From the NCBI GenBank assembly GCA_004554585.1, contig SFLH01000009.1:19204-83203 (forward strand): a stretch of DNA of 64,000 nt, read 5' to 3'. Positions 48,664 to 56,636 of the stretch are shown here, piece by piece (the stretch's first letter is position 1; each line of letters begins with the position of its first letter). The translations under genes and the position numbers were made by a program. The notes under the pieces were generated by a model. The model was not told the DNA's origin. It ran no database searches and saw nothing but the letters and a program-made list of their open reading frames with translations. This stretch comes from Clostridiales bacterium. GTDB lineage: Bacteria > Bacillota > Clostridia > Oscillospirales > Oscillospiraceae.

Positions 48664-50376
48664 ATGCATCTGTACGAGAAATTCTGCCGGGAGACCGTTG
48701 CGGAAAACGGACGGCTGACCCAGTTTCAGCTGGACTATCCCGAGAATTTTAATTTTGGCTATGACGTGGTGGATGCCATGGCGGACCTGGCCCCCCAGCA
48801 GCGGGCGCTGGTCTGGTGCAACGGCGAGGGGCAGGAGGAAGTGTTCACCTTTGCTGACCTGTGCCGCAAGAGCAACCAGGCGGCCCGGGTCCTGCACCGG
48901 GCGGGGATCGGCCGGGGGGACCACGTGATGGTGGCCCTCAAGCGCCACTATGAGTACTGGTTCGTGGCCGTAGCCCTGCACAAGCTGGGGGCGGTCCTCA
49001 TCCCGGTGACCCACATGCTCACCGAACAGGACATCCTCTACCGGCTGAACTGCTCCCCGGTGCGGGCCATCCTCTGCACGCCCCAGAATCAGGTGCCGGA
49101 CCGGATGGCCGGGGCGGTGGCCCAGGCGGGGCTGGACTGCCGGCTGTTCACCGTTCAGGAGGACGTGCCCGGCTTTGTCAACCTCACCCGGGCGATGGCG
49201 GCCGAGGCCGAGACCCTGGAGCGCCTGCCCACCCGGGCTGCCGACCCCATGATCCTCTATTTCACCTCCGGCACCACCGGCCAGCCCAAAGGAGTGGTCC
49301 ACGACTTTACCTATCCCCTGGCCCACATCATCACCGCCAAGTACTGGCAGCGGGCCCAGGACGGGGGGCTCCACTTCACCGTGGCCGAGACCGGCTGGGG
49401 GAAGGCCTCCTGGGGCAAGATCTATGGCCAGTGGTTGGTGGGCAGCGCCGTGATGGTCTTTGACTTTGACAACTTTGACCCAAAACGCCTGGTGGCGGTG
49501 ATCAACCGCTATGGGGTGACCTCCTTCTGCGCGCCCCCCACGGTCTACCGCTACCTGGTGAAAAAGACCCTGCCCCCCATGCCCACCCTCCGCTTTGCCA
49601 CCACCGCCGGCGAGCAGCTCAACCCCGAGGTCTTTCGCCAGTTTACCCAGGCCACCGGCCTACCCCTCATGGAGGGCTACGGCCAGACGGAGACCACCCT
49701 GCTGCTGGCCAACTTCGCCGGCTGGGCGCCGGTGCCCGGCGCCATGGGGGTCCCCTCCCCCCTCTACCGCATCCGGCTGCAAAACGCCGACGGCATCCCC
49801 ACCCCGGTGGGAGAGGTCGGCGAGATCGTGGTGCTGCCCCAGCAGGAGAGCCGCCCGGTGGGCCTGTTTTCCCAATACCTGCAAGACCCGGCCCGCTACG
49901 AGCAGGTCTGGGCCGGCGGGGTCTACCACACGGGAGACGCCGCTTGGCAAGATGAGAACGGTTACTACTGGTTTCACGGACGATTTGATGATATTATAAA
50001 GACGGGCGGTTTCCGCGTGGGCCCCTATGAGGTGGAAAATGTCCTCATGGAGCATCCAGCCGTGCTGGAGTGCAGCGTGATCGGGGTCCCCGATCCCCTG
50101 CGGGGCCAGGCCATCCAGGCCGTGGTGGTGCCGGCGGCGGGCTGTGTGCCCGGCCCGGCGCTGGAGCGGGAGATCCGCGAGTTCTGCAACAGCAGAATGG
50201 CGGAGTACAAATGGATCCGCAAGGTGGAGTTTGTCCCTGCCCTGCCCAAGACCATCAGCGGCAAGATCCGCAAGACAGAACTGCGGACACAGCGTGCGTC
50301 CAAAGAAGAGCCAGGAGGGGAAGGACCATGGCAGAACAGCCAAAATCCAAGCGGCGCAATACCCGAGAGGAACTAA
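48664..50376 (+). CDS. Acyl-CoA synthetase (medium-chain, AMP-forming)
   Basis: 570 residues, ANL superfamily. P-loop YFTSGTTGQPKGVVHD near 198-213, EGYGQTETTLL, HTGDAAWQDENGYYWFHGRFDDIIKTGGFRVGPYEVE and the catalytic lysine in KTISGKIRKTEL. Overall style is that of MACS-type butyryl or medium-chain acyl-CoA ligases. Its position at the end of the fab operon suggests activation of exogenous or recycled fatty acids. A GTG 15 bases earlier is possible; ATG 48664 is preferred. Its 3' end overlaps tetR by 49 bases. Confidence 0.87.
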   Translation: MHLYEKFCRETVAENGRLTQFQLDYPENFNFGYDVVDAMADLAPQQRALVWCNGEGQEEVFTFADLCRKSNQAARVLHRAGIGRGDHVMVALKRHYEYWFVAVALHKLGAVLIPVTHMLTEQDILYRLNCSPVRAILCTPQNQVPDRMAGAVAQAGLDCRLFTVQEDVPGFVNLTRAMAAEAETLERLPTRAADPMILYFTSGTTGQPKGVVHDFTYPLAHIITAKYWQRAQDGGLHFTVAETGWGKASWGKIYGQWLVGSAVMVFDFDNFDPKRLVAVINRYGVTSFCAPPTVYRYLVKKTLPPMPTLRFATTAGEQLNPEVFRQFTQATGLPLMEGYGQTETTLLLANFAGWAPVPGAMGVPSPLYRIRLQNADGIPTPVGEVGEIVVLPQQESRPVGLFSQYLQDPARYEQVWAGGVYHTGDAAWQDENGYYWFHGRFDDIIKTGGFRVGPYEVENVLMEHPAVLECSVIGVPDPLRGQAIQAVVVPAAGCVPGPALEREIREFCNSRMAEYKWIRKVEFVPALPKTISGKIRKTELRTQRASKEEPGGEGPWQNSQNPSGAIPERN

Positions 50377-50912
50377 TCAAGGAAGGGATCGAAGAGATCA
50401 ACCGCCATGGGGTGGCGGGCTTTTCCATGCGCCGGATCGCCCAAAATTGCGGCGTGTCCTGCGGCGCGCCCTACAAGCATTTTGGGGACCGGAAAGAGTT
50501 CATCGCCGCCATCATCGAGTACGTCAATGCCCAGTGGCACACCCAGCAGGCCAAGATCCTGCAGACCTGGGAGGGCAACACCCGCCAGCAGATCATTGAG
50601 GTGAGCGTGGCCTACGTCCGTTTCCTCCAGGAGAACCCCCACCTGCGGGCCATTCTCACCTTGAAGGACGAGGAGTTTGACAACGTCTACCACAAGATGC
50701 GCGGGGAGATGAGCAGCCCTACCCAGCAGATGATCCAGCGCTACTGCCAGGAGCACCAGATCGACGAGCAGGTGCGCCAGCGAAAAGTCTACGTGATCCG
50801 CGCCCTTCTGTTTGGGGCGGCCCTCCAGTTTGACAACGGTGAGCTGCCCTACAATGAGCAGACGCTGGGGATGGTTCGGGACAGCATCGAGCGGGAGTTG
50901 GACCTGCCCTGA
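50328..50912 (+). CDS. TetR/AcrR-family regulator
   Basis: 194 residues. N-terminal helix-turn-helix (about 10-56: IKEGIEEINRHGVAGFSMRRIAQNCGVSCGAPYKHFGDRKEFI) and an all-helical ligand domain. ATG 50328 after AGGGGAAGG, inside the 3' end of the synthetase gene. Last gene of the fab operon; plausible sensor of acyl-CoA made by its neighbour and repressor of the operon through the palindrome at 40700-40718. That link is inference. Confidence 0.87.
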   Translation: MAEQPKSKRRNTREELIKEGIEEINRHGVAGFSMRRIAQNCGVSCGAPYKHFGDRKEFIAAIIEYVNAQWHTQQAKILQTWEGNTRQQIIEVSVAYVRFLQENPHLRAILTLKDEEFDNVYHKMRGEMSSPTQQMIQRYCQEHQIDEQVRQRKVYVIRALLFGAALQFDNGELPYNEQTLGMVRDSIERELDLP

Positions 50913-50975
50913 GGTGCCGACACAGCCAGAGAAGGGGCGAGGGAAAGAAAAATTAGAAAAATTTCATATTTTCTC

Positions 50976-51004
50976 TTGACAAACACGCCTTTATCTTGTA
51001 TTAT
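50976..51004 (+). promoter_or_regulatory. Promoter of the large non-coding RNA
   Basis: TTGACA (50976-50981), 17 bp, TATTAT (50999-51004), in an AT-rich stretch 64 bases after tetR. No clear terminator separates it from the fab operon. Confidence 0.82.
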
Positions 51005-51010
51005 TTAGCC

Positions 51011-51570
51011 AGAGACAAGGGAAGACATCCCGGACTCTCAAGTATTCCTCCCAAGCCTATCAGTAACCAGAAAGGATCGGTGAGTCCCATGGGCGACACG
51101 GAATTCTTTCAGAGTGAATGGGCACCACTTCCGTAAGACAAGCAGTAACAGGACGTTTTCCCTTGTGGCTCCGTTCTCGTTCCTTGTGTTCAGCAAAGGC
51201 TGTTTTGGTGGTGACTCATGAAGGACTCTGAGGCAAAGCCCCCAAGACACATTCGCATGTACGGTCATTCTTCCTATTAAATTGAATAGCGTAAGACGAC
51301 AATAGAATATTGATTACGTTTTCAAAATCCAAAAAGACGCATGTTCGACAGAACAGAGTGATGTATGTGATTGGAATTACTACGCAATTGCTCCCGGTAT
51401 GGGTTTCCTTTGATGACTAGGGTGTGGCAAACGCCGTTGCGTTTTCGTAAAGTCCCTTTGTCCCAAGGTGTTTCGGAGTAGATCCCTTCCACACCCTGTA
51501 CGATCGACTGGCGTAGAGATTTGAGAATATTTGACAGCGGGTATTCCGGGCGGAATACCCGCTGTTTTTG
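51011..51570 (+). ncRNA. Candidate large structured non-coding RNA (about 560 nt)
   Basis: Between a consensus promoter and a 14-bp terminator there is no plus-strand gene, but much pairing: ACAAGGGAA (51015-51023) with TTCCCTTGT (51158-51166); ACGGAA (51098) with TTCCGT (51129); a nested hairpin CGTAA/CAATA-GAA-TATTG/TTACG (51290-51318); TGTTC-GACA-GAACA (51342-51355); GGGTGTGG (51420-51427) with CCACACCC (51489-51496), enclosing AAACGC-CGTT-GCGTTT (51429-51444). Base composition is about 47 % GC, far from the neighbouring genes. Not rRNA, tmRNA, RNase P or 6S by motifs. Size recalls OLE, ROOL or GOLLD RNAs; class not identified. Confidence 0.6.
51534..51569 (+). terminator. Terminator of the non-coding RNA
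   Basis: ACAGCGGGTATTCC pairs with GGAATACCCGCTGT around GGGC, followed by TTTT. After it, 51570-51720 is AT-rich with no gene. Confidence 0.9.
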
Positions 51571-51729
51571 TCATTTTTCTCGGCGGAATATACCGGACAG
51601 TTTTCCCAGGCGGAAGGGTAAACAGGGAGGCACGGAGATTAGGGAAAAATAAATGGACAAAATTTCCGGGATCGAAGGAAAAGAAGTTTCCTTTCGCTGA
51701 CAAGAGAGAAACAAAATCATAACAGTTTT

Positions 51730-51799
51730 CTTAAAAGTACATGATCTTTATTATGTTTCTCTTAAAAGCATTGACAGAGAGAATAAGCTTCGATATAGT
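51730..51799 (+). promoter_or_regulatory. Promoter of the transglutaminase gene with CTTAAAAG boxes
   Basis: TTGACA (51771-51776), 17 bp, TATAGT (51794-51799). CTTAAAAG occurs at 51730-51737 and 51761-51768, 31 bp (about three turns) apart, the second just upstream of the -35. The boxes resemble the CTTAA boxes before vanG. Confidence 0.65.
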
Positions 51800-51850
51800 G
51801 TGCCTTACTTCTTCAACCTAGTGGAAAAATTGGGAAGTGAGGTTTTTTCA

Positions 51851-52948
51851 ATGACGGAAAAAAAGAATTCTCTGTGGGTGGTGCTGGCGGTGGTGGTGCT
51901 GGCCACTGTGGTTTTCAGCGCCTGCACCAGCGCCTTTGCGGCCAAGGAGATCCATGCCCTTCGGGCGGAGCAGTCTGCCAAGGGGGAGACGAAGGAGGAT
52001 GGGGTGACCATCATGGGCCAGTATACCATCCGCTCCACCTTGCCCATCTCCGATGCCTACCGCTCCGGCAACACCAGCGGCCTGGACAGCAAGGAGAAAG
52101 AGACCCTGGACATGGCCTCCGCCGTGCTGGAGGAGATCATCACCGACGGCATGACCCCCTATGAAAAGGAGCGGGCGGTCTACGACTGGATGACCAGCAA
52201 GCTCTCGTATGACGCCGGCGTTCTTCAGGTGATCCCCAACACGACGGCAGACAGCGACAACCCCTATGGCACCCTGAAGTATCACAACGCCATCTGCGTG
52301 GGCTATGCTACCACCTTCCGCCTGTTCATGCAGATGCTGGACATCCCCTGCATGGTGGTGCACAATGGGGAGGCATTCCACTCTTGGAACCTGGTTCAGC
52401 TGGACGGCGCGTGGTATCACGTGGACATTTATTCGGACCAGGGGACGGGCGGCTATGCCAACTTCAACATGAACGACGACATGGCAGCCAGTGGCCATGA
52501 TTGGGACAGGAACTTTTTCCCGGCGGCCACCTCCCTGGACTATCACTATGGCTACCAGAACCGGAAGACCGTCGAAGACGTCTATGCGCTGCCCCAGCTG
52601 CTGCGGCAGGCCATGGAGAACGGGGAGAGTAGTCTGTTTTTGGGTTTCCCGTCCCTGGATGAGACGGGGGCCCAGGTGGTGGAAACCCTCTTGTCCACCA
52701 CCCAGGTGGCGCTGGCTGAGGCGGCGGAGTTCCAGACCCAGACCATGCAGCACACATGGCTGCCAGTGGGCGGCGGGGAGTTTGTGCTGAGTGTCACTCT
52801 GGAGGACGCCGGGCAGCAGGGACTTTCCCCGGAGAAACTGACCCCGGAGACGGTGGAGAAGGTGGAACAGGCCGTGCAGAAGGCATTTGGGGTTTCGGTA
52901 CCGGCGCAGAGCGAGCCCTTTCCGGGTGAGACGGAGGTGATGGGATGA
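51851..52948 (+). CDS. Membrane-anchored transglutaminase-like protein
   Basis: 365 residues. An N-terminal hydrophobic segment (about 8-30) with a possible lipobox (VFSAC). Transglutaminase-like core at about 100-200 with Cys149 (NAICVGYATTFRLFM), His177 (EAFHSWNLV) and Asp192 (WYHVDIYSD) forming the triad. The C-terminal half has no recognised domain. Bacterial members often act as proteases or peptide cyclases outside the cell. GTGAGG lies 8 bases before ATG 51851. Co-transcribed with the DUF4358 gene. Confidence 0.82.
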   Translation: MTEKKNSLWVVLAVVVLATVVFSACTSAFAAKEIHALRAEQSAKGETKEDGVTIMGQYTIRSTLPISDAYRSGNTSGLDSKEKETLDMASAVLEEIITDGMTPYEKERAVYDWMTSKLSYDAGVLQVIPNTTADSDNPYGTLKYHNAICVGYATTFRLFMQMLDIPCMVVHNGEAFHSWNLVQLDGAWYHVDIYSDQGTGGYANFNMNDDMAASGHDWDRNFFPAATSLDYHYGYQNRKTVEDVYALPQLLRQAMENGESSLFLGFPSLDETGAQVVETLLSTTQVALAEAAEFQTQTMQHTWLPVGGGEFVLSVTLEDAGQQGLSPEKLTPETVEKVEQAVQKAFGVSVPAQSEPFPGETEVMG

Positions 52949-53454
52949 ACGGCGGGAAACGGATTCTTCTCTTCTGCCTGGCTGCCCTCCTGGCCCTGTC
53001 CCTCTGTGCCTGCGGTGGGGAGCCCCAGAGCGGCGGCGCCCAGGTCAACATGTCCCAGCTCCAGCAGGCCATGCTGGCGGCTGACCCCTCCCTGCAGCAG
53101 ATGACCTCGGTCACCAGCGAGGCGGCCGACGGGGAGACCCTCTTTGCCTATGTCTCCGCGCTGCCCTACGACAAGGTGGAGAGCTTCCTGCTCTCCTACT
53201 CTTCCGCCGGCCAGGCCGACGAGCTGGCGGTGATTGCGGTGAAGGACACCAAGGACGTGGAGGAAGCTGCCCAGTCCCTGCGGGACCACGTGCAGCAGCG
53301 GCTGCAGCTCTTCCGCCAGTACGGCCCCGACCAGGCGGCCCGGGTGGAGCAGGCCCTGGTCTTTACCCAGGACAACTGTGCCGTGCTCATCATTGCCGAC
53401 CAAAGCCAGGCGGTTCGAGAGGCCTTGGAACAGACGCTTTCCGCCCGTGCTTGA
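52945..53454 (+). CDS. DUF4358-family lipoprotein
   Basis: 169 residues. Signal peptide with lipobox LSLCACGG (Cys at about 22-24), then a small domain with MSQLQQAMLAADPSLQQM, SALPYDKVESFLLSYSSAGQADELAVIAVKD and a repeated acidic helix, the DUF4358 pattern common in gut clostridia. Start overlaps the transglutaminase-like stop (ATGA), so the two are probably partners at the cell surface. Function unknown. Confidence 0.78.
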   Translation: MNGGKRILLFCLAALLALSLCACGGEPQSGGAQVNMSQLQQAMLAADPSLQQMTSVTSEAADGETLFAYVSALPYDKVESFLLSYSSAGQADELAVIAVKDTKDVEEAAQSLRDHVQQRLQLFRQYGPDQAARVEQALVFTQDNCAVLIIADQSQAVREALEQTLSARA

Positions 53455-53481
53455 CCGGACGAGCCCGCGCGTGGTAATAAA

Positions 53482-53522
53482 CAGCGCCCTGACACAGCAG
53501 TTTCTGCTGTGTCAGGGCGCTG
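53482..53522. terminator. 19-bp perfect hairpin between convergent genes
   Basis: CAGCGCCCTGACACAGCAG and its exact complement around TTT. No T tract on either side. Probably stops both transcripts by its strength or protects 3' ends. Confidence 0.65.
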
Positions 53523-53524
53523 AA

Positions 53525-54256
53525 TCATGTTGTATGGGACAAGGGGTCTGGCAGCAGCCCCCGGTCAAAGAGGATCACTGACCGGCTGCCGCCCTCCTTG
53601 TAGGTGCTGCGCATCACCCGGGGGCCGTAGGGTCCCGGATGGGAGGGGGGCTGGGTGTGCAGGCAGTCCAGATGGGCCAGGTGGAGGGCGGCCTGCCTTT
53701 TGGGCAAGGGCCCAGGGGCGTGGCTGGAGAGATACTGGGCAAAGGGAAGCCCGGCGACCTCCTCCAAGGTCCAGCGCAGTTGGGCAAAGGAAGCGGCCTC
53801 GGGACCCAGCATCAGCAGGGTGGGGTTGAGGGCATCCCCGGCCAGCAGCAGGTCTTCCCCTTCCAGCAGCAGGCCCACAGAGCCCCGGGTGTGGCCCGGC
53901 AGGCAGACCACCCGTCCGGTGCGCCCGCCCAGCGGAAAGCGTTGCCCCGCCTCCAGGGGCCGGGCGGACCAGGGGCGGCCGGTGAGCCGTGCCTGGGCTT
54001 CCAGCAGGGGCCAGTCGGCAGGGTGGGCATAGACCTGGGGAAAGCGGAAGTTTCCGCCAATGTGGTCACTGTGGCCGTGGCTGCACAGAACCAGGCAGGG
54101 CAGGCGCGTGACCGAGGCCACATAGGCCGCCAGGTCCTGTTTCCCCTGGCCGGTGTCCCACAGCAGGGCCCGTTCCGTGCCCAGCACCAGGGTGCAGTAG
54201 CACCGGTAGTCCTCCTCCAGGTGCCACACCCCCGGCAGGATCTCCCGCCGGTTCAT
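53525..54256 (-). CDS. Metallo-beta-lactamase-fold hydrolase
   Basis: 243 residues. Metal motif SHGHSDHIGG (HxHxDH), LPGHTRGSVGLLL with the third metal His, LLAGDAL with the bridging Asp, and YLSSHAPGPLP. Cytoplasmic; resembles glyoxalase II/hydroxyacylglutathione-type hydrolases rather than beta-lactamases. Last gene of the gcv run, 7 bases after lpdA. Substrate unknown; it may hydrolyse a thioester. Confidence 0.85.
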   Translation of the reverse strand: MNRREILPGVWHLEEDYRCYCTLVLGTERALLWDTGQGKQDLAAYVASVTRLPCLVLCSHGHSDHIGGNFRFPQVYAHPADWPLLEAQARLTGRPWSARPLEAGQRFPLGGRTGRVVCLPGHTRGSVGLLLEGEDLLLAGDALNPTLLMLGPEAASFAQLRWTLEEVAGLPFAQYLSSHAPGPLPKRQAALHLAHLDCLHTQPPSHPGPYGPRVMRSTYKEGGSRSVILFDRGLLPDPLSHTT

Positions 54257-54263
54257 GGGGGGA

Positions 54264-55631
54264 TCACTCCAGCCGCAGGCCCTCGGCGGCGCCGAAGACC
54301 ATCTCGCTGAAGGTGGGGTGGGGGTGAATGACCTCCGCCAGGGCGGTGGCGGGCAAGCCCTGCTGAATGGCCAGGGCCAGCTCGCCGATCATGTCGGTGG
54401 CCCGGGGGCAGACCATTTGGGCCCCCAGCAGGCGGCCGGTGGCCTCGTCGGTGACCAGCTTCACATAGCCGCTCTCGGTGCCCTCGATCAGGCACTTGCC
54501 GTTGGCGCCAGTGAGGTACTTGCCGGTCTTTATTTTCTGGCCGGCGGCCTTGGCGGCCTCTTCCGTCAGGCCCACCGAGGCGATTTCCGGGGTGGTGTAC
54601 ACGCAGCTGGGCACCACGGACATGTCCAGGGGCAGGCGCTTGCCCAGGATGGCGGCCACGGCGTTTTCCCCCTGGGCGCTGGCCACGTGGGCCAGCTGGA
54701 TGTTCCAGGCCTTGGCGTCGCCGATGACGTAGACGTGGGGCACGCTGGTGCGGCCCACCTCATCGCCCACCACGGCACCCCGGTCCAGCTCCACGGAGAA
54801 GTCGGGGCCGAAGAGGCCGTCCAGGTTGGCGATGCGGCCGGCGGCGGCCAGGACACCCTGGGCGGTGATCTGGTGCTCGGCCCCCTTCTTGTCGGTGTAG
54901 GTGACGGTCATCTCGCCGGGGGTGCCTTCGATCTTTTGGACCATGGCCTTGGCCTCCACGGTGACTCCCTGTTTTTTCAGGATCATAGTCAGCCGCTGGG
55001 CGATCTCCCGGTCCATGAAGGGCAGGATGTGGTCGGCGGCCTCCAGCACGGTGACCTGGCAGCCCAGGCAGTTGTACAGGGAGGCGCACTCCACGCCCAC
55101 CACGCCTCCGCCGATGATGATCAGGGAGGAGAAGTTGTGGCCGCCCCCCTCCAGGATGTCCTTGCTGTTGTACACCCCGGGCAGGCGCAGGCCGGGAATG
55201 GGGGGATAAGCCACCTTGGAGCCGGTGGCGATGATGATGTCCTGGACCTCATAGGTTTCTCCGTCGCAGGTGACCACGCCGGGGGCCTGGATGCAGGCCT
55301 GGCCAGAGACCACGGTGATCTTGTTGGCCTTCATCATCTTCTCCACACCCTGGCGCAGGGTCTCCACCACCTGGTCCTTCCGCTGGTGCATGACGGCAAA
55401 GTCGAAGGCGGCGCCCTGGGTCTGGATGCCCAGGTCCTGGGCATGGGTCAGGGTGGCGAAGGTCTCTGCGCTGTGCAGGAGGGATTTGGTGGGCATGCAG
55501 CCCCGGTTCAGGCAGGTGCCCCCCAGATAGTCCTTCTCAAACAGGACCACCTGGAGCCCCGCCTTGGCGGCCTTTTCCGCGGCGGTGTAGCCGCCGGGAC
55601 CGCCGCCGATGATGGCGATGTCGTAGTTCAT
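54264..55631 (-). CDS. lpdA: Dihydrolipoyl dehydrogenase (glycine cleavage L-protein)
   Basis: 455 residues. FAD motif IIGGGPGGYTAAEKAAKAG, redox disulfide Cys40/Cys45 in GGTCLNRGCMPTK, NAD motif IIIGGGVVGVE and the C-terminal catalytic IHPHPTFSE. Re-oxidises dihydrolipoyl-GcvH with NAD. No fused lipoyl domain. 4 bases after lplA in the glycine cleavage operon. Confidence 0.95.
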   Translation of the reverse strand: MNYDIAIIGGGPGGYTAAEKAAKAGLQVVLFEKDYLGGTCLNRGCMPTKSLLHSAETFATLTHAQDLGIQTQGAAFDFAVMHQRKDQVVETLRQGVEKMMKANKITVVSGQACIQAPGVVTCDGETYEVQDIIIATGSKVAYPPIPGLRLPGVYNSKDILEGGGHNFSSLIIIGGGVVGVECASLYNCLGCQVTVLEAADHILPFMDREIAQRLTMILKKQGVTVEAKAMVQKIEGTPGEMTVTYTDKKGAEHQITAQGVLAAAGRIANLDGLFGPDFSVELDRGAVVGDEVGRTSVPHVYVIGDAKAWNIQLAHVASAQGENAVAAILGKRLPLDMSVVPSCVYTTPEIASVGLTEEAAKAAGQKIKTGKYLTGANGKCLIEGTESGYVKLVTDEATGRLLGAQMVCPRATDMIGELALAIQQGLPATALAEVIHPHPTFSEMVFGAAEGLRLE

Positions 55632-55635
55632 ATCG

Positions 55636-56619
55636 TTACTCCTTCATGAGCAGTGTGAGGATGTCTTCGATGAGCATCGGGTCCGCGCCGGGCAGGTCCA
55701 CCAGCCGTTGGCGGAGGGCATCGGCCTGCCGGGGGCAGCCCTGAAGGGCGGCGGGGACCTGGCAGAGGAAGTCGGCCTCCAGCCCGTCAGACCAAAGGGC
55801 GGCCTGGGTGATCACACCGTCGGCCTGGCTGTAATCCAGACGCAGCAGCCCCCAGGAAAAGGCGTCCTCCCGGCTGATGTCCAGGGGGAGGCTGTCCCCA
55901 TAGATCCAAGCGGGGTCGGAGAACCGGGCCAAGCTCTCAGCCAACTGGCTCTGGTCCAGCCCTTCCTGGGTGAGGGGTTGGACGGGCAGACCATACACCC
56001 GTCCAAAGGCCTCGGCCAAGGCCTGGCGCAGCTGGGGGATGGTCAGGTCAGGGCGAAAGTCCTTCAGGTTCACCACCCGGGAGCGCACGGACTGGACCCC
56101 CTTGGCCTGGAGCTTCAAGGGGTGGACGGAGAGATAGCGCTCCAGGGGCGCCAGGTCCACGTCCAGCATCAGGGTGCCGTGGTGATAGCACTGGTCCCCG
56201 GACTTGTAATAGGCGTGGCCGGAGAATTTCCCCCCCGCCGCGGTCAGGTCATTGCGGCCGTTCTTCTCGGCGGGAATGCCCAGGGCCCGGACGGCTTCCA
56301 GGATGGTCTGGGTCTGTTTTTCCACGTCGTAGTCGGCCAGATGGGTGAGGAAGGTGAAGTTCAGGTTCCCCAGATCGTGGTAGACAGCCCCACCACCGGA
56401 CAGACGGCGGACAAGATGTCCGCCGTCTGCTTCCAGTGCCTGCACGCGGCACTCGTTGGTGGGATGCTGATTGCGCCCGATGACCACCGTGCGCTGGTTC
56501 TGCCACAGATAGAGGATGCACTGACCTGGTTGTACCTGCCGCAGGAGGGTTTCCTCCAGGGCCAGGTTGCGGCGGGGATCGGTGTCCTCGCTGGTGATGA
56601 GATACAGGGTGTGCAGCAT
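55636..56619 (-). CDS. lplA: Lipoate-protein ligase
   Basis: 327 residues. LYLWQNQRTVVIGRNQ, VRRLSGGGAVYHDLGNLNFTFL and KFSGHAYYKSGDQCYHHGTLM are LplA hallmarks, with a C-terminal accessory domain (about 240-327). It attaches scavenged lipoate to GcvH. Its place between gcvPB and lpdA supports that target. Confidence 0.93.
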   Translation of the reverse strand: MLHTLYLITSEDTDPRRNLALEETLLRQVQPGQCILYLWQNQRTVVIGRNQHPTNECRVQALEADGGHLVRRLSGGGAVYHDLGNLNFTFLTHLADYDVEKQTQTILEAVRALGIPAEKNGRNDLTAAGGKFSGHAYYKSGDQCYHHGTLMLDVDLAPLERYLSVHPLKLQAKGVQSVRSRVVNLKDFRPDLTIPQLRQALAEAFGRVYGLPVQPLTQEGLDQSQLAESLARFSDPAWIYGDSLPLDISREDAFSWGLLRLDYSQADGVITQAALWSDGLEADFLCQVPAALQGCPRQADALRQRLVDLPGADPMLIEDILTLLMKE

Positions 56620-56636
56620 GGGTCCTCCCTATGGGG

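Noticed and set aside
51038..51268. 76-codon minus-strand open frame inside the ncRNA region
   Set aside because: No ribosome-binding site, no recognisable protein and it is antisense to the promoter-terminator unit.
51011..51570. Group II intron or its remnant
   Set aside because: The domain V consensus (AGCCGTRTG ... CGCACGTACGG) is not matched; only a short CGCATGTACGGTC resemblance at about 51254-51266. No maturase.
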